In this document: positions 50,601-59,954 of the stretch, piece after piece
How positions within the stretch are numbered: position 1 is the first letter of the stretch
How the letters are laid out: each line of letters starts with the position of its first letter
Assembly (NCBI RefSeq): GCF_001625575.1
Contig: NZ_AUXV01000007.1
Location: 248,001 to 312,000, forward strand
Length of the DNA stretch: 64,000 nt
DNA from: Pseudoalteromonas luteoviolacea S2607
Lineage (GTDB): Bacteria; Pseudomonadota; Gammaproteobacteria; Enterobacterales; Alteromonadaceae
Direction of reading: 5' to 3'
Made by a program: the position numbers and the translations under genes
Notes under the pieces: generated by a model
The model's database searches: none
What the model was told of the DNA's origin: nothing
The model's input: the letters and a program-made list of their open reading frames with translations, nothing else

Positions 50601-51926
50601 CAAATACAGCTTTGATGCTCGATAGAAGGTCGTACATCGCTCTAATATAGATAATTGCTCATCAGTAAGTGTGTGCTTACACCAGTGCAGTGAGAGTACG
50701 GTGAGCAGTTGGCTGCTGTAGTAGTCAAAAGGCCTATTTTGCAAGTCTTTCTCGTGCTCTTTCAGCTGGGGAATAAACGGGGCACTATTGGACAATGATT
50801 CGGCAAGGCACTCAAAAATTTGGCCGATATGGTAATTGGTCTTAGTCCCTTTTTTGTCAGATAGTTGATTACTCGCGAGCTGCATTACTTGGTCACAATG
50901 GTCATTTTGAACATTCGCGGTCGCAAGCAGGGAAATCATATGTAGCCACCCAAATAGCCCATTTAAGTATGGGTGTTTCTTTTTGGAGTACTTTTGTTGT
51001 GCTTGAAGTGCCGCATTGAACTGAGTATTTGCTGCCGCTAACTGTGCATCAAACAACAACGCTGTTGCTTTTAGTTGCAGCGCATAACTGGATATATCGC
51101 TTGGTTTTACACTGTCTTTGGCGTGCTCCAGCTGGCCTTGTAATAATAGGTGTTCAGCGAGCAAGAGTCTAAGGTTTTGGTTTTTAGGCTTTTCATTGCT
51201 TGCAAGATACAGAAGGTTAGTAACGACGCTGAGATCTGCACCGAGTTGTACTTGGGTTGCCGTTAATGTTGCAAAAGCCTGATATTGCATATCATCAGGC
51301 AGCTCTACAAAGGTGTCTAACTGAAATGGGAAAAAAGCAAATTGAACCAAAGCATCGTTGTTTTGCAAATCGAGTATCTGCGGGTTTTTGTTAAATCCCA
51401 TTCTTGCTTTCGCTTTTGGAAACTGCCCTAACCACAAAAAATCCCGTGTAAGACGGTTTTCGTCTTCGGGATCTCTTTCCCATTCATAGGCGTTAAGAAC
51501 TGGAATATACTCTTCAGCACATTTTAAAATAGGCAATAAACGTCCGAGCTTTTGCGCATGCTGTGTAACAAGGTTTGCGACCAATGGGTTGATCTGGATA
51601 TTCAGTTGGTCACAATACGCCAAGTGGTTTTGTTCTAGTGTGACCGCGAGCTCAGAGCTCAAAGCTGACATCGGTCGACCGGGCTCTATTACCCCTTGCT
51701 CAGTGAGCTTTTTTAATATTTGTTTTATTTTAATTGTAGAGGTGGACTTGAATATTACCGCCAGTACTTGCACTAAAGCTTGGTAATCTGAGTCTAGGGT
51801 CAAATAATCAGCATAGAGCCTTTCTATGTTACTGTGGGTGTGCGATGTGAGCGTAAGAGGGCGATTAATAGAGTGCAAGATTATTCCTAGGTCTGCAATT
51901 TGACGCTGGCAAATTACCAAATGCAT
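47658..51926 (-). CDS. Large SNF2/Rad54-family helicase-like ATPase
   Basis: A 1422-residue DEAD/SNF2 ATPase. The first about 950 residues carry helical repeats (many Leu/Ala-rich, from 60 to 530) and a domain of the type found in bacterial SNF2 proteins. The motor begins near residue 975: motif I [14 protein letters not shown], motif II [12 protein letters not shown] near 1075, motif III [18 protein letters not shown], and the C-terminal helicase domain with [12 protein letters not shown] and the motif VI region [22 protein letters not shown]. It moves on DNA or strips bound proteins; bacterial family members act in stress and in phage defence. It appears to be the last gene after the GNAT and CXXC genes. 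Confidence 0.92.
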   Translation of the reverse strand: [1422 protein letters not shown]

Positions 51927-51953
51927 TGGCTCGTCACAAGTATTGTATGCGTT

Positions 51954-52472
51954 TTAAAGGTTGAGCGTGTAAAAAGTATTTTGTTGGGGGCCATTACTCA
52001 CTAGCTGGAAATTGCACTTTTCTAACGTGCGAACGGACCCTAAATTATTCGGGTCAACCCCAGCATATACGGTCTTTACTAATGAGTGGGTGCGAAGATA
52101 TGTCAAACACCCGCAGAGTAGCTCTGTGCCATACCCTTGATGCCAATATTGCGCATTGATTAAATAGCCAATATGGGCGATTGATTGCTCTAAGTGAACG
52201 ATAAATAATCCGAGTGGTACATTTTGCAATTCGAGCGACTCATGTTCCATCGCCCCTGTTGGCAGAGCCAAATATATCTCGCAATCAATAAGTTTGTTAC
52301 TAAGCCAATCAAAAGCGTGCTTTGCAGCAGGGCAAATTTGCCAGTCTGCAGGTAAAAAGGCTGCGGTATCTGGGGTTAAAATCCCAGTAATGACAGCGGC
52401 GTTATGTGGGTTGGTCATAAGTGACTGACAGCTATACAAATCTAAGCGCGCTGTCTGAAGGAGTGGTTTCAT
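51954..52472 (-). CDS. GNAT-family N-acetyltransferase (RimJ-like)
   Basis: A 172-residue acetyltransferase of the RimJ/RimL type, which transfers acetyl groups to protein N-termini, antibiotics or metabolites. TARLDLYSCQ at the start, IGYLINAQYWHQGYGTELLCGCL with the acetyl-CoA loop Q-G-Y-G-T, and NLGSVRTLEKCNFQLV are characteristic. It lies 27 bases before the SNF2 gene. The substrate is unknown. Confidence 0.88.
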   Translation of the reverse strand: MKPLLQTARLDLYSCQSLMTNPHNAAVITGILTPDTAAFLPADWQICPAAKHAFDWLSNKLIDCEIYLALPTGAMEHESLELQNVPLGLFIVHLEQSIAHIGYLINAQYWHQGYGTELLCGCLTYLRTHSLVKTVYAGVDPNNLGSVRTLEKCNFQLVSNGPQQNTFYTLNL

Positions 52473-52534
52473 TGTTTATTACTCGTTCGGGCGACCTATC
52501 TGGGCGCCCTCAATTAGGTGAACTGCTATTAACC

Positions 52535-52951
52535 TTAGCTACTTTTTTCCATCTGAGCTTGTTTAAATGCCATTACTTTTTGATGTCCAGTTAGGGCGGG
52601 CCCTGAAATAGCTTTAAGTAACAAACTCCCAAATAAAATGAGCAAAGCACCAACTAGCGCATCTAAAAACCACGCTAGTGGTAAGGCTACAGGGCCCAAA
52701 TAGGCTGGCATCATCTCGGCTGAGAGGAGTGTATATTGCCCGGTGAGTAGATGAAGTATCAATGCCACCCAAAACCCAAAGCAGTATGGACAATGCCAAG
52801 CATCATACAAGTAGGCGAAGGGCTTGGGCAGGTGTGCAATTAAGGTATTAAACCAAGTTCCCCAGTCAGGCAACTTATCCCAAATTAAGACGTGCAGTGA
52901 TAGTCCCATTAGAACAATGGAAAAGTTAATATTCAGCGCTGTATCTACCAT
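52535..52951 (-). CDS. Membrane protein with CPYC motif
   Basis: A 138-residue protein with about three membrane helices (INFSIVLMGLSLHVLI, FWVALILHLLTGQY, LPLAWFLDALVGALLILFGSLLL). A CPYC pair near residue 54 (WHCPYCFGFW) lies at a membrane edge and could bind metal or act in redox. The C-terminus is cytoplasmic and charged. GAGGAT precedes the ATG at 52951. It shares strand and close spacing with the GNAT gene. No family was recognised with confidence. Confidence 0.65.
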   Translation of the reverse strand: MVDTALNINFSIVLMGLSLHVLIWDKLPDWGTWFNTLIAHLPKPFAYLYDAWHCPYCFGFWVALILHLLTGQYTLLSAEMMPAYLGPVALPLAWFLDALVGALLILFGSLLLKAISGPALTGHQKVMAFKQAQMEKSS

Positions 52952-53067
52952 CGCTTTATCCTCAAATCTGCTTTTTTTAATGTAGGCTTATTCTATGTTA
53001 ATATTTATGCGCTAATAACTGGCGTTTTTTATTTAAAATCGGCTTATTTTAAGGTTGTGAGAAGTGT

Positions 53068-53862
53068 ATGCATACTTTAGCGGTTGGAGAGGAGTATATA
53101 AGTGTCCTTACGGAGCAAAAGCATGGTACCCATAGTGAATGTGTCCTGACTTTTTTGGTTTCGGGCTCGTTGGATATTGCGCATCGGCGGGATTTTAAAG
53201 TGTCAGAAGGCATGTTTAGTGTAGTGCCACCAGGTGTTCCACACTCATTAATTAAAGGGCTGGATCTACATGTATTGTGGTTAAGTTTCTGCCCTGATTG
53301 CTTAGATCTGACAAACAGCGAGTTAATGGCTCCCTTTGAAAATGTCAAACAGGGGGCGTTGCCAGCTTTCAATACAGAGCTAAGTAGACGCGAATTTATT
53401 AAAGTCTTATTTTACGAGTTAATGGCAGGGAATAAGCAGGGCTTTAGCTTGGATGTGCAGCGAAGCTTTGTTGTACTTTTGCTTAATGAATTGAACAGAG
53501 CCGGTCAAAGCGACCTTCATCACACGCGCTATAACGAGAAAGTCATCAAAGCGATGACCTATATACAGGCTAATTATTTACAACCTATTGGGCTTAAACA
53601 AGTGAGTGATGCCGTACATGTCAGTGCGCCTTATTTAGCGGCTCTATTTAAAAAAGAAACGGAGTTTACCGTGGGACAGTGGATTACGCAGAAACGGTTA
53701 TCTCAAGCATGTTCGCAATTACTGCATACGTCCTTGCCAATAAGTCAATTAGCTGAGCAGTTAGGGTGGAGTGATACAACCCACTTCATACGTCAATTTA
53801 AAAAACATCTCGGCCAGACGCCAGCGGCTTGGCGTCGAAGCTGTGAATCAGAAGACAAATAA
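53068..53862 (+). CDS. AraC-family transcriptional regulator
   Basis: A 264-residue regulator with an N-terminal cupin-like sensor (VLTFLVSGSLDIAHRRDFKVSEGMFSVVPPGVPHSLI, with metal- or ligand-binding His) and a C-terminal double helix-turn-helix (LKQVSDAVHVSAPYLAALFKKETEFTVGQWITQKRL and ISQLAEQLGWSDTTHFIRQFKKHLGQTPAAWRR). It is divergent from the CXXC-GNAT-SNF2 group and may control it. The sensed ligand is unknown. Confidence 0.93.
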   Translation: MHTLAVGEEYISVLTEQKHGTHSECVLTFLVSGSLDIAHRRDFKVSEGMFSVVPPGVPHSLIKGLDLHVLWLSFCPDCLDLTNSELMAPFENVKQGALPAFNTELSRREFIKVLFYELMAGNKQGFSLDVQRSFVVLLLNELNRAGQSDLHHTRYNEKVIKAMTYIQANYLQPIGLKQVSDAVHVSAPYLAALFKKETEFTVGQWITQKRLSQACSQLLHTSLPISQLAEQLGWSDTTHFIRQFKKHLGQTPAAWRRSCESEDK

Positions 53863-53895
53863 CTGAGGCGCCGCTTTTGCTACTGGCAAATGAAG

Positions 53896-54558
53896 TTAAA
53901 GTGCTTTTAAACACCGGTTGACGAGTTGATCTGCTTGTCTGGTAGTTTCTGGCAAGCGATATTTGGGTGTGAGTTTGTTTACCCAATCTACAGCGGTTGT
54001 AAGACTGATCTTATGACCAATAGAAACAAATACGGGTTTAATCCCGTTTTGAGTTCTCAGTACCTTTCCTATGCACTGCTGATTATCAATTAAATCATTG
54101 CTGGCGCCTTTGAACTCCGGTGGTGGCATATATTCGCCAAGCAGTTTTGTTTTTCCGCAGCCAATGGTCGGTATATCTAGAAGTACGCCCAAATGAGAAG
54201 CCATGCCACATCTTTTCGGGTGAGCAATGCCTTGGCCATCACATACAATGAGATCTGGTAAGGTGGTGAGCTTTTCTATGGCGCTAAGTAATGGCGGTAC
54301 TTCACGAAAAGAAAAGAGCCCAGGAACATATGGGAAACTAATCGGCTCTATAGCTGTTTGTGATTCCACGACTTCAAATGTTGCGGCATCTAGTACCACG
54401 ACAGCAGCAACAACTTTATTTTTTGCTTCATCGTAGGCGACATCGACACCAGCGATGTAGTTTACTGTTTCAAAGTCATCGGTTGTTATGACTTGCTCTG
54501 CTAGCCGTTGTTGCAAGTGATGGGCTTGCTCTGGAGTTTGAGGGTGAATATATTCCAT
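53896..54558 (-). CDS. nfi: Endonuclease V
   Basis: A 220-residue deoxyinosine-specific endonuclease that cuts near deaminated adenine in DNA. The metal and substrate residues appear in YIAGVDVAYDE, the wedge PYVPGLFSFREVPPL, and VCDGQGIAHPKRCGMASHLGVLLDIPTIGCGK, as in E. coli Nfi. The ATG at 54558 is used; an upstream in-frame TTG at 54576 would add six residues. It is convergent with the AraC gene, with only 33 bases between their stops. Confidence 0.93.
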   Translation of the reverse strand: MEYIHPQTPEQAHHLQQRLAEQVITTDDFETVNYIAGVDVAYDEAKNKVVAAVVVLDAATFEVVESQTAIEPISFPYVPGLFSFREVPPLLSAIEKLTTLPDLIVCDGQGIAHPKRCGMASHLGVLLDIPTIGCGKTKLLGEYMPPPEFKGASNDLIDNQQCIGKVLRTQNGIKPVFVSIGHKISLTTAVDWVNKLTPKYRLPETTRQADQLVNRCLKAL

Positions 54559-54732
54559 TTTGTTTAGACAACTCAAAGTACTTACATGAGTGATCTATTT
54601 GGGAACAGAACTTATATTTCAAGTGCGATGATAAAAAGAAAAGTTATGCTGATAGAGGTTACAGGCTGATACTTAAAATAGGTGCTTGGTCGAAGCTTGC
54701 TGTTGCTAACTTCGCCAAGGCACCACGCACGT

Positions 54733-55875
54733 CTAATATTTTATAGATGTTCTAAAATCGTACCTAAAGCCAACAGACAGCGAATCGAAATCCTGATCAT
54801 TGGCGTAAGACTTAGTTAAATATTCAAAATGCACACGCAGCGGTGGGGCTGGTAGCCACTCAAAAGTGATATTAAAACCATCAAAGCTCTGATTGTTCGG
54901 GTCACTGTCGTCAAATCCATCATCAAAATCAAAGTAACCTGTTTTTAGTTTGTAGTGCTTCCCGAGCTTATATGCAAACGATAAATCAAACGTGGAGCCG
55001 TCTCTATCTGCAATATTGTGACGCTCATAGGTTTTATCTTGGTACGCTACTGCCGCATATAACTTGTCGGTGAAGTCATAGGCAAAAGCGGCTGCCCATA
55101 TCGCGTTTTCTCCTAAATGAGTTTGTTGGTCGTACACTTCATTCATTTGGTATGTAACCGCAGCGTGTAAGCCGTCTTTATCGTAGCTCAGGCCCATGTT
55201 AAACAAGTCGTTATTGTTATCATTGTTAGCACCGTCAAATTGCCCCACTGCGACAAACGTGAGTGGACCGCTATCAATACGATAGCTAATTAAGTTATCG
55301 ACAAAAAAGATACTTTCAGGGTCATAAGCATAAGGGCTATTTGCATGATTAAAAATATCAACATATTCGGCGATAAATAAATATTGCGCAGGGCGTTGTT
55401 TCCCTATCCCAAAGCGACCGATTGGTGTCACTAGTGCGGTATAAGCGCGTCTAGAACGACCAAATTCACCGGTGTTCTGCACGTCTATACTCCATTCACC
55501 ATGTAGTTCAGCGGCCCAATCGTCATTGAATCTATGAGTTGCCTTTACGCCAGCATGGGACAGCGCATCTCGCACGTCATATTGGTCCTCGCCTCTGTCC
55601 TCGATCCGGCCGAAAGTGGGGCGCATTGTCGCATACACATCAACTGTGTGCGTGTGCGCCTCTGAACTTGTCATTTTTTTGTCTTTCTTTTGGGCCTTTG
55701 GTTTCTCTTTTGGAGGTGGTTGCTGTAAAAATCGTCGCTTAAGATCTGCAAGCTGCGCTTCTAGCGCCTTGATATCTTCCATGGTGACGGGACTATTTTC
55801 TGAGGCAGCAATGCAGGGGGATACCAAAGAAGATGAGAGCAAAACAACAAGGAGAGAGCGAGTCGCTGTTTTCAT
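54733..55875 (-). CDS. Outer-membrane porin
   Basis: A 380-residue porin. The signal peptide is residues 1-23 (LLVVLLSSSLVSPCIA). A short coiled coil (MEDIKALEAQLADLKRRFL) and a Pro/Lys-rich linker follow, then a beta-barrel with VDVYATMRPTFG, RFGIGKQRPAQYLF, AVTYQMNEVYDQ and a final strand ending DSLSVGFRYDFRTSIKY with an aromatic residue. Such coiled-coil-stalk porins occur in Shewanella and Pseudoalteromonas. Pore selectivity is not visible. It stands divergent to the chemoreceptor. Confidence 0.88.
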   Translation of the reverse strand: MKTATRSLLVVLLSSSLVSPCIAASENSPVTMEDIKALEAQLADLKRRFLQQPPPKEKPKAQKKDKKMTSSEAHTHTVDVYATMRPTFGRIEDRGEDQYDVRDALSHAGVKATHRFNDDWAAELHGEWSIDVQNTGEFGRSRRAYTALVTPIGRFGIGKQRPAQYLFIAEYVDIFNHANSPYAYDPESIFFVDNLISYRIDSGPLTFVAVGQFDGANNDNNNDLFNMGLSYDKDGLHAAVTYQMNEVYDQQTHLGENAIWAAAFAYDFTDKLYAAVAYQDKTYERHNIADRDGSTFDLSFAYKLGKHYKLKTGYFDFDDGFDDSDPNNQSFDGFNITFEWLPAPPLRVHFEYLTKSYANDQDFDSLSVGFRYDFRTSIKY

Positions 55876-55959
55876 AGTCTTTAAACCAATTAGTTGCGAT
55901 AAAGCGAATTATAGACAACACTTTGCGGTGTTGACTGATTTTTTTTCTGGCGAATAACT

Positions 55960-57843
55960 ATGAAGATTAGAACCAAGTTTTCAGTCGCTTCTGCGCTGGT
56001 GGTATTTCTCATTATCCTAGTGATCAGTGGCACTACCTATTGGTTTATCAACGACTCCATGAAACAAAAAACAGCTGCATATGTAGCTGATACAACTAAG
56101 CTTTTAGCAATTGGTATTGATAATTGGCTATCAAAAAAAGCGTCGCAAGTTCATGTGGTCAAAACGCAATTGGATGCAGACTTTAGTACAGAAAAATTTC
56201 AAACGGCATTGAACACACCGTTTTTCAAAGAGTCGTTTTTATTGGCCTTTGGTACTGTAGAAGATGAAACTGGATTGAGGTCAAACAATCCCAATCGACA
56301 AAACCCGCCTGGTGTGGACTTTCGCCAGAGACCTTGGTATTCGCTAGCCCGTCAGCAAGGTAAAACCGTTTTTACCAGCCCCTATATTGATGCCGCAACA
56401 GGAGAGCTTTTGCTTTCAGTGGTTTCTCCAATTAACTACAAAGGCACATTTAGAGGGGTGATAGGGGGTGATCTAAGCTTGGACACTATTGCGAGCAGCA
56501 TTAATGCGGTTGATTTTGACCACACGGGATTTGCTTTTTTGGTAGATAGAGAAGGTAAAATTATTTCTCATCAGCAGACCGAACTCAATGGCAAAACTCT
56601 CAAAGACATCGCACCAAACCTGTCGTTATCCCAAACTAAAACGATCCTAGAGGTGGAGGTGGGTGGCGATGATAAAATCATGTATTACTACCCTTTGGAT
56701 GATCAATACGGAAACGCATGGTACTTAGCCGTGATGCTCGATAAAACCAAAGTATATGAAGCACTCAATAGCTTGACCCTAAATACATTTATCATTGCTA
56801 TCATGGCGATTGTATTAGGCTCTTTGAGTATTCGAGCATTGGCAATTCATCTTTTGAAACCACTTAAAGAGCTGGAGGCAGCGATAACAAATATCGCCTC
56901 GGGAAGCGGTGACTTAACGCAAAGGCTAACAATCAAAAATGACGACGAATGCGGTAAAGTTGCGAGGCAATTCAACGTATTTTTAGCGTCTTTACACCAG
57001 TTAGTCACCCAAGTTAAACAAGGTACAGATATTGTTGTTTCAAGCAGTGAAGCGGCAAGAGAGCTGTCGACCCAATCAAGCTCTAGATTGCAAGAGCAAG
57101 TAGGGCTGGTTGAAAGCCTAGCGACAGCGATGCATGAAATGAGCACCACCTCTAGCGAAATTGCGGGCAGTGCACAAAATGCGGCAAGTTCTATAACTAC
57201 CGTAAACGATAAAACAAGAGACGGACAACAAGTATTTTTGGAGACTAAAAACGAAATTTCGGCTTTATCTGAAGAAATCAATGAATCACATGCAATGAGC
57301 ACACAGCTCGCTGAATATAGCCATAGCATCGAAAATATTTTGTCTGTGATTAATGGTATTGCAGAGCAAACAAACCTTTTGGCTTTGAACGCGGCTATTG
57401 AAGCCGCAAGGGCTGGGGAGCAAGGTCGTGGGTTTGCAGTAGTCGCCGATGAAGTTAGGTCTTTGGCAACCAAAACCCAAGAGTCGACCACTGAGATTAA
57501 AAGCATGATTGAACAAATTCAGGTTTCTTCAAATCAAGTGCAAAATGCGATGGGAGCCAGTCGGGAAAAAACGTTACTTTGTGTTGAGCAAACAGAACAG
57601 GCAACGCAAATGCTCAATGAAATATCAGAATCTGTAAAAGACATCATGGATCGCAATATCCAGATAGCGACCGCGATTGAAGAGCAAAGTGTGGTCATTG
57701 AAGAGATCAATAAGAATACTGCGAATATAAATGACATCAGTGTTGAAGTAGACAACTTCTCTAGTCAGCAATATCAGGCGAGTCAAGAGCTGGCTGAGCA
57801 ATCACACCAACAAGAAACATTGTTATCTAAATTCACTTTATGA
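55960..57843 (+). CDS. Methyl-accepting chemotaxis protein with dCache sensor
   Basis: A 627-residue transmembrane chemoreceptor. The N-terminal helix ([18 protein letters not shown]) is followed by a periplasmic dCache_1 domain (about 35-275) whose ligand segment [24 protein letters not shown] and later GGDLSL fit the amino-acid-binding motif (R, WY, Y, D), a second helix ([15 protein letters not shown]), a HAMP domain ([26 protein letters not shown]) and the signalling domain with the hairpin tip [37 protein letters not shown]. It probably senses an amino acid and signals through CheW/CheA; ligand identity is inference. Confidence 0.93.
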   Translation: MKIRTKFSVASALVVFLIILVISGTTYWFINDSMKQKTAAYVADTTKLLAIGIDNWLSKKASQVHVVKTQLDADFSTEKFQTALNTPFFKESFLLAFGTVEDETGLRSNNPNRQNPPGVDFRQRPWYSLARQQGKTVFTSPYIDAATGELLLSVVSPINYKGTFRGVIGGDLSLDTIASSINAVDFDHTGFAFLVDREGKIISHQQTELNGKTLKDIAPNLSLSQTKTILEVEVGGDDKIMYYYPLDDQYGNAWYLAVMLDKTKVYEALNSLTLNTFIIAIMAIVLGSLSIRALAIHLLKPLKELEAAITNIASGSGDLTQRLTIKNDDECGKVARQFNVFLASLHQLVTQVKQGTDIVVSSSEAARELSTQSSSRLQEQVGLVESLATAMHEMSTTSSEIAGSAQNAASSITTVNDKTRDGQQVFLETKNEISALSEEINESHAMSTQLAEYSHSIENILSVINGIAEQTNLLALNAAIEAARAGEQGRGFAVVADEVRSLATKTQESTTEIKSMIEQIQVSSNQVQNAMGASREKTLLCVEQTEQATQMLNEISESVKDIMDRNIQIATAIEEQSVVIEEINKNTANINDISVEVDNFSSQQYQASQELAEQSHQQETLLSKFTL

Positions 57844-57927
57844 TGTATTGCTCTGCTATATGCAGATGAGATAAATGTGCGTATTATGCCCGTAGTCAAC
57901 TGCCCCAGCGATTAAGAGGAGAGAGGA

Positions 57928-58380
57928 ATGGCTATTTGGGTTGATGCTGATGCGTGCCCTGTTGTGATCAGAGAGATTTTGTTTCGTGCTGCGGTAAGAA
58001 CGCAAGTGACCGTGACCCTTGTTGCTAATCAATACTTAAAAACTCCTGCATCCCCCTATATCTGTAAATTACAAGTAAGCGCTGGCTTTGATGTCGCTGA
58101 CAATGAAATTGTTAAACGTGTGAATGCAGGTGATTTAGTCATCACAAGTGATATTCCACTCGCTGCTGAAGTGATAGAGAAAGGTGGTTTAGCTCTTAGC
58201 AGTCGCGGAGAAATGTACACAACTGAAAATATACGCGCGCGCCTAAACATGCGGGATTTTATGGATACATTGAGAAGTAGTGGTGTACAAACTGGGGGGC
58301 CTCCTCCACTCAGCCAAAGTGAGAAACAGCAATTTGCTAACTGCCTTGATAGGTGGTTGCAACAACACAAAGCCAAATAA
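57928..58380 (+). CDS. yaiI: YaiI/YqxD family protein (UPF0178)
   Basis: A 150-residue PIN-like protein: [22 protein letters not shown] at the start, [51 protein letters not shown]. These acidic residues fit the DUF188 nuclease-like fold. Function not established. AGGAG spaced well before the ATG. The gene ends in a strong terminator and follows the chemoreceptor closely. Confidence 0.93.
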   Translation: MAIWVDADACPVVIREILFRAAVRTQVTVTLVANQYLKTPASPYICKLQVSAGFDVADNEIVKRVNAGDLVITSDIPLAAEVIEKGGLALSSRGEMYTTENIRARLNMRDFMDTLRSSGVQTGGPPPLSQSEKQQFANCLDRWLQQHKAK

Positions 58381-58395
58381 AACCATCAGGTCTCG

Positions 58396-58423
58396 ACCAA
58401 CCTGTATAGCGGTACAGGTTGGT
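58396..58423 (+). terminator. Terminator after yaiI
   Basis: ACCAACCTGTA and TACAGGTTGGT form a perfect 11-bp stem with a 6-base loop, followed by a T-rich stretch. Confidence 0.8.
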
Positions 58424-58547
58424 TGTCGTCATTTTCGTTCTTTTATCGTCTCAAACTTGCTATTTCATTGATCTTATGCACATTATCTCTATCACAAAAG
58501 TTTTGGTTACATCACCAATGAATGTCTTTGATATGGAGTAAATCGAT

Positions 58548-59030
58548 ATGATCAGAGCGATGACTAGGCAAGATTTTGTTGCTTTTTGGCCCGTGTTTAA
58601 AGAGGTAATTGTACAACAAGAGACATATGCATTTGATCCGCAAATGGATGAAGAAAGTGCCTATCAACTTTGGTGTGAGCAGCCGCTAAAGAGCTTTGTG
58701 TACGTAGAAGATGATAAAGTGCTTGGTAGCTATTATCTTAAAGCGAACGCAATGGGACCAAGTGATCATATAAGCAATTGCGGATATATGATATCTCCTC
58801 AAGCGAGAGGTAAGGGGTTGGCGAGAAAGTTATGTGAACATTCTCAAAAGCAAGCATTGGAACTTGGCTTTCGTGCAATGCAATTCAATTCAGTGGTATC
58901 GAGTAATGAAGTCGCTGTGTCTCTATGGAAAAAACTGGGGTTCGATATTATCGGCACAATCCCAAAAGCATACCGGCACCCAAAGCTTGGTTTAGTAGAT
59001 AGCTATATTATGTATAAATGGTTGGAGTAA
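58548..59030 (+). CDS. GNAT-family N-acetyltransferase
   Basis: A 160-residue acetyltransferase. IRAMTRQDFVAFWPVFKEVI at the start, the acetyl-CoA loop SPQARGKGLARKLCEHSQKQA and NEVAVSLWKKLGFDIIGTIPKAYRH are typical; the last segment is characteristic of YhhY-like proteins. GGAG precedes the ATG. It is the first of three small enzyme genes in a row (GNAT, GNAT, FosA-like) with short gaps. Confidence 0.9.
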   Translation: MIRAMTRQDFVAFWPVFKEVIVQQETYAFDPQMDEESAYQLWCEQPLKSFVYVEDDKVLGSYYLKANAMGPSDHISNCGYMISPQARGKGLARKLCEHSQKQALELGFRAMQFNSVVSSNEVAVSLWKKLGFDIIGTIPKAYRHPKLGLVDSYIMYKWLE

Positions 59031-59050
59031 CCAACTTAGGAAACAGTTAA

Positions 59051-59524
59051 ATGAACAAGGATTTGGCATTTTATTATCTAGCAGACAAACCTCAATATCT
59101 CACGACAATTGCCTCTTGGTATTTCAAGCAGTGGTGCGAACACAGTGGCCGCTACTCGTTGCAAGAAGTGAAGCAAAAGCTTGAAAAAGCACTAAATCAA
59201 CACTGTTTACCAATGAGTGTTATTGCTTTGAGAGGCGATGAGTTAGTGGGTGTTGCAGAGCTAAAGTTTCATGAAATGGACGCATATTTGGAATTTGAGC
59301 ACTGGCTTGGAGGTGTTTTTGTGTCGCCTTCAGCCAGAGGTGAGAACATTGCTAAACATTTAGTTATACACCTTATTGATCAAGCTAAGCGCTTAGACAT
59401 TAAAGCTCTTTACTTGCAAACGGAATCTTTAGGTGGTGGTTTATATCGCAAACTAGGGTTTGAACCACTTTTTATAACTGACTCGAAAGGTGTTCGAGTA
59501 CTTGTTATGAAAAAAGAGCTGTGA
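59051..59524 (+). CDS. GNAT-family N-acetyltransferase
   Basis: A 157-residue acetyltransferase with VIALRGDELVGVAELKFHEM, HWLGGVFVSPSARGENIAKHLVIHLIDQA (Ala-Arg-Gly-Glu-Asn acetyl-CoA loop) and YRKLGFEPLFI. It is 20 bases after the previous GNAT and 10 bases before the FosA-like gene, so the three form an operon, perhaps for resistance or detoxification. Confidence 0.88.
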   Translation: MNKDLAFYYLADKPQYLTTIASWYFKQWCEHSGRYSLQEVKQKLEKALNQHCLPMSVIALRGDELVGVAELKFHEMDAYLEFEHWLGGVFVSPSARGENIAKHLVIHLIDQAKRLDIKALYLQTESLGGGLYRKLGFEPLFITDSKGVRVLVMKKEL

Positions 59525-59534
59525 GTGGAGATAA

Positions 59535-59954
59535 ATGATCACAGGCCTCAACCATATCACACTTTCGGTAACGGACTTATTACGTTCCATTGAGTTTTAT
59601 CAATGCTTGGGCGCAACATTGCATGTGAGTTGGCAGCAAGGTGCTTACTTATCATTTGGAGAGCTATGGTTATGTCTCCACCTACATCGAAATCCAAATA
59701 GTTGTTTCAATACGCACAGTGATTATACTCATTTTGCTTTGAACATCGAAGCGAAGGACTTTTCGGAGTATCTAGCTAAAGTAGAGAAGCTAAACATCCA
59801 ATATTGGCAGCAAAACACCAGCGAAGGAGACTCGATGTATATTCTTGATCCAGATCGGCACAAGCTAGAAGTACATGTTGGGTCACTGCAAAGCCGACTT
59901 GAAAGTTTAAAAGCGAACCCCTACAAAGGGTTAACTTGGCACCTTGGTAAATAG
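59535..59954 (+). CDS. FosA-like glutathione (fosfomycin) transferase
   Basis: A 139-residue vicinal-oxygen-chelate enzyme closely like plasmid and Pseudomonas FosA. The metal ligands are H7 (GLNHITLSVTDL), H66 (DYTHFALNI) and E112 (HKLEVHVGS). The active-site loop WQQNTSEGDSMYILDPD keeps Ser, Tyr and Asp of FosA, and the final Arg in LQSRL is conserved. The lysine at the start of the FosA loop is replaced by Gln (Q92), which weakens the prediction of fosfomycin activity. GGAG precedes the ATG. It may detoxify fosfomycin or an unrelated epoxide. Confidence 0.85.
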   Translation: MITGLNHITLSVTDLLRSIEFYQCLGATLHVSWQQGAYLSFGELWLCLHLHRNPNSCFNTHSDYTHFALNIEAKDFSEYLAKVEKLNIQYWQQNTSEGDSMYILDPDRHKLEVHVGSLQSRLESLKANPYKGLTWHLGK

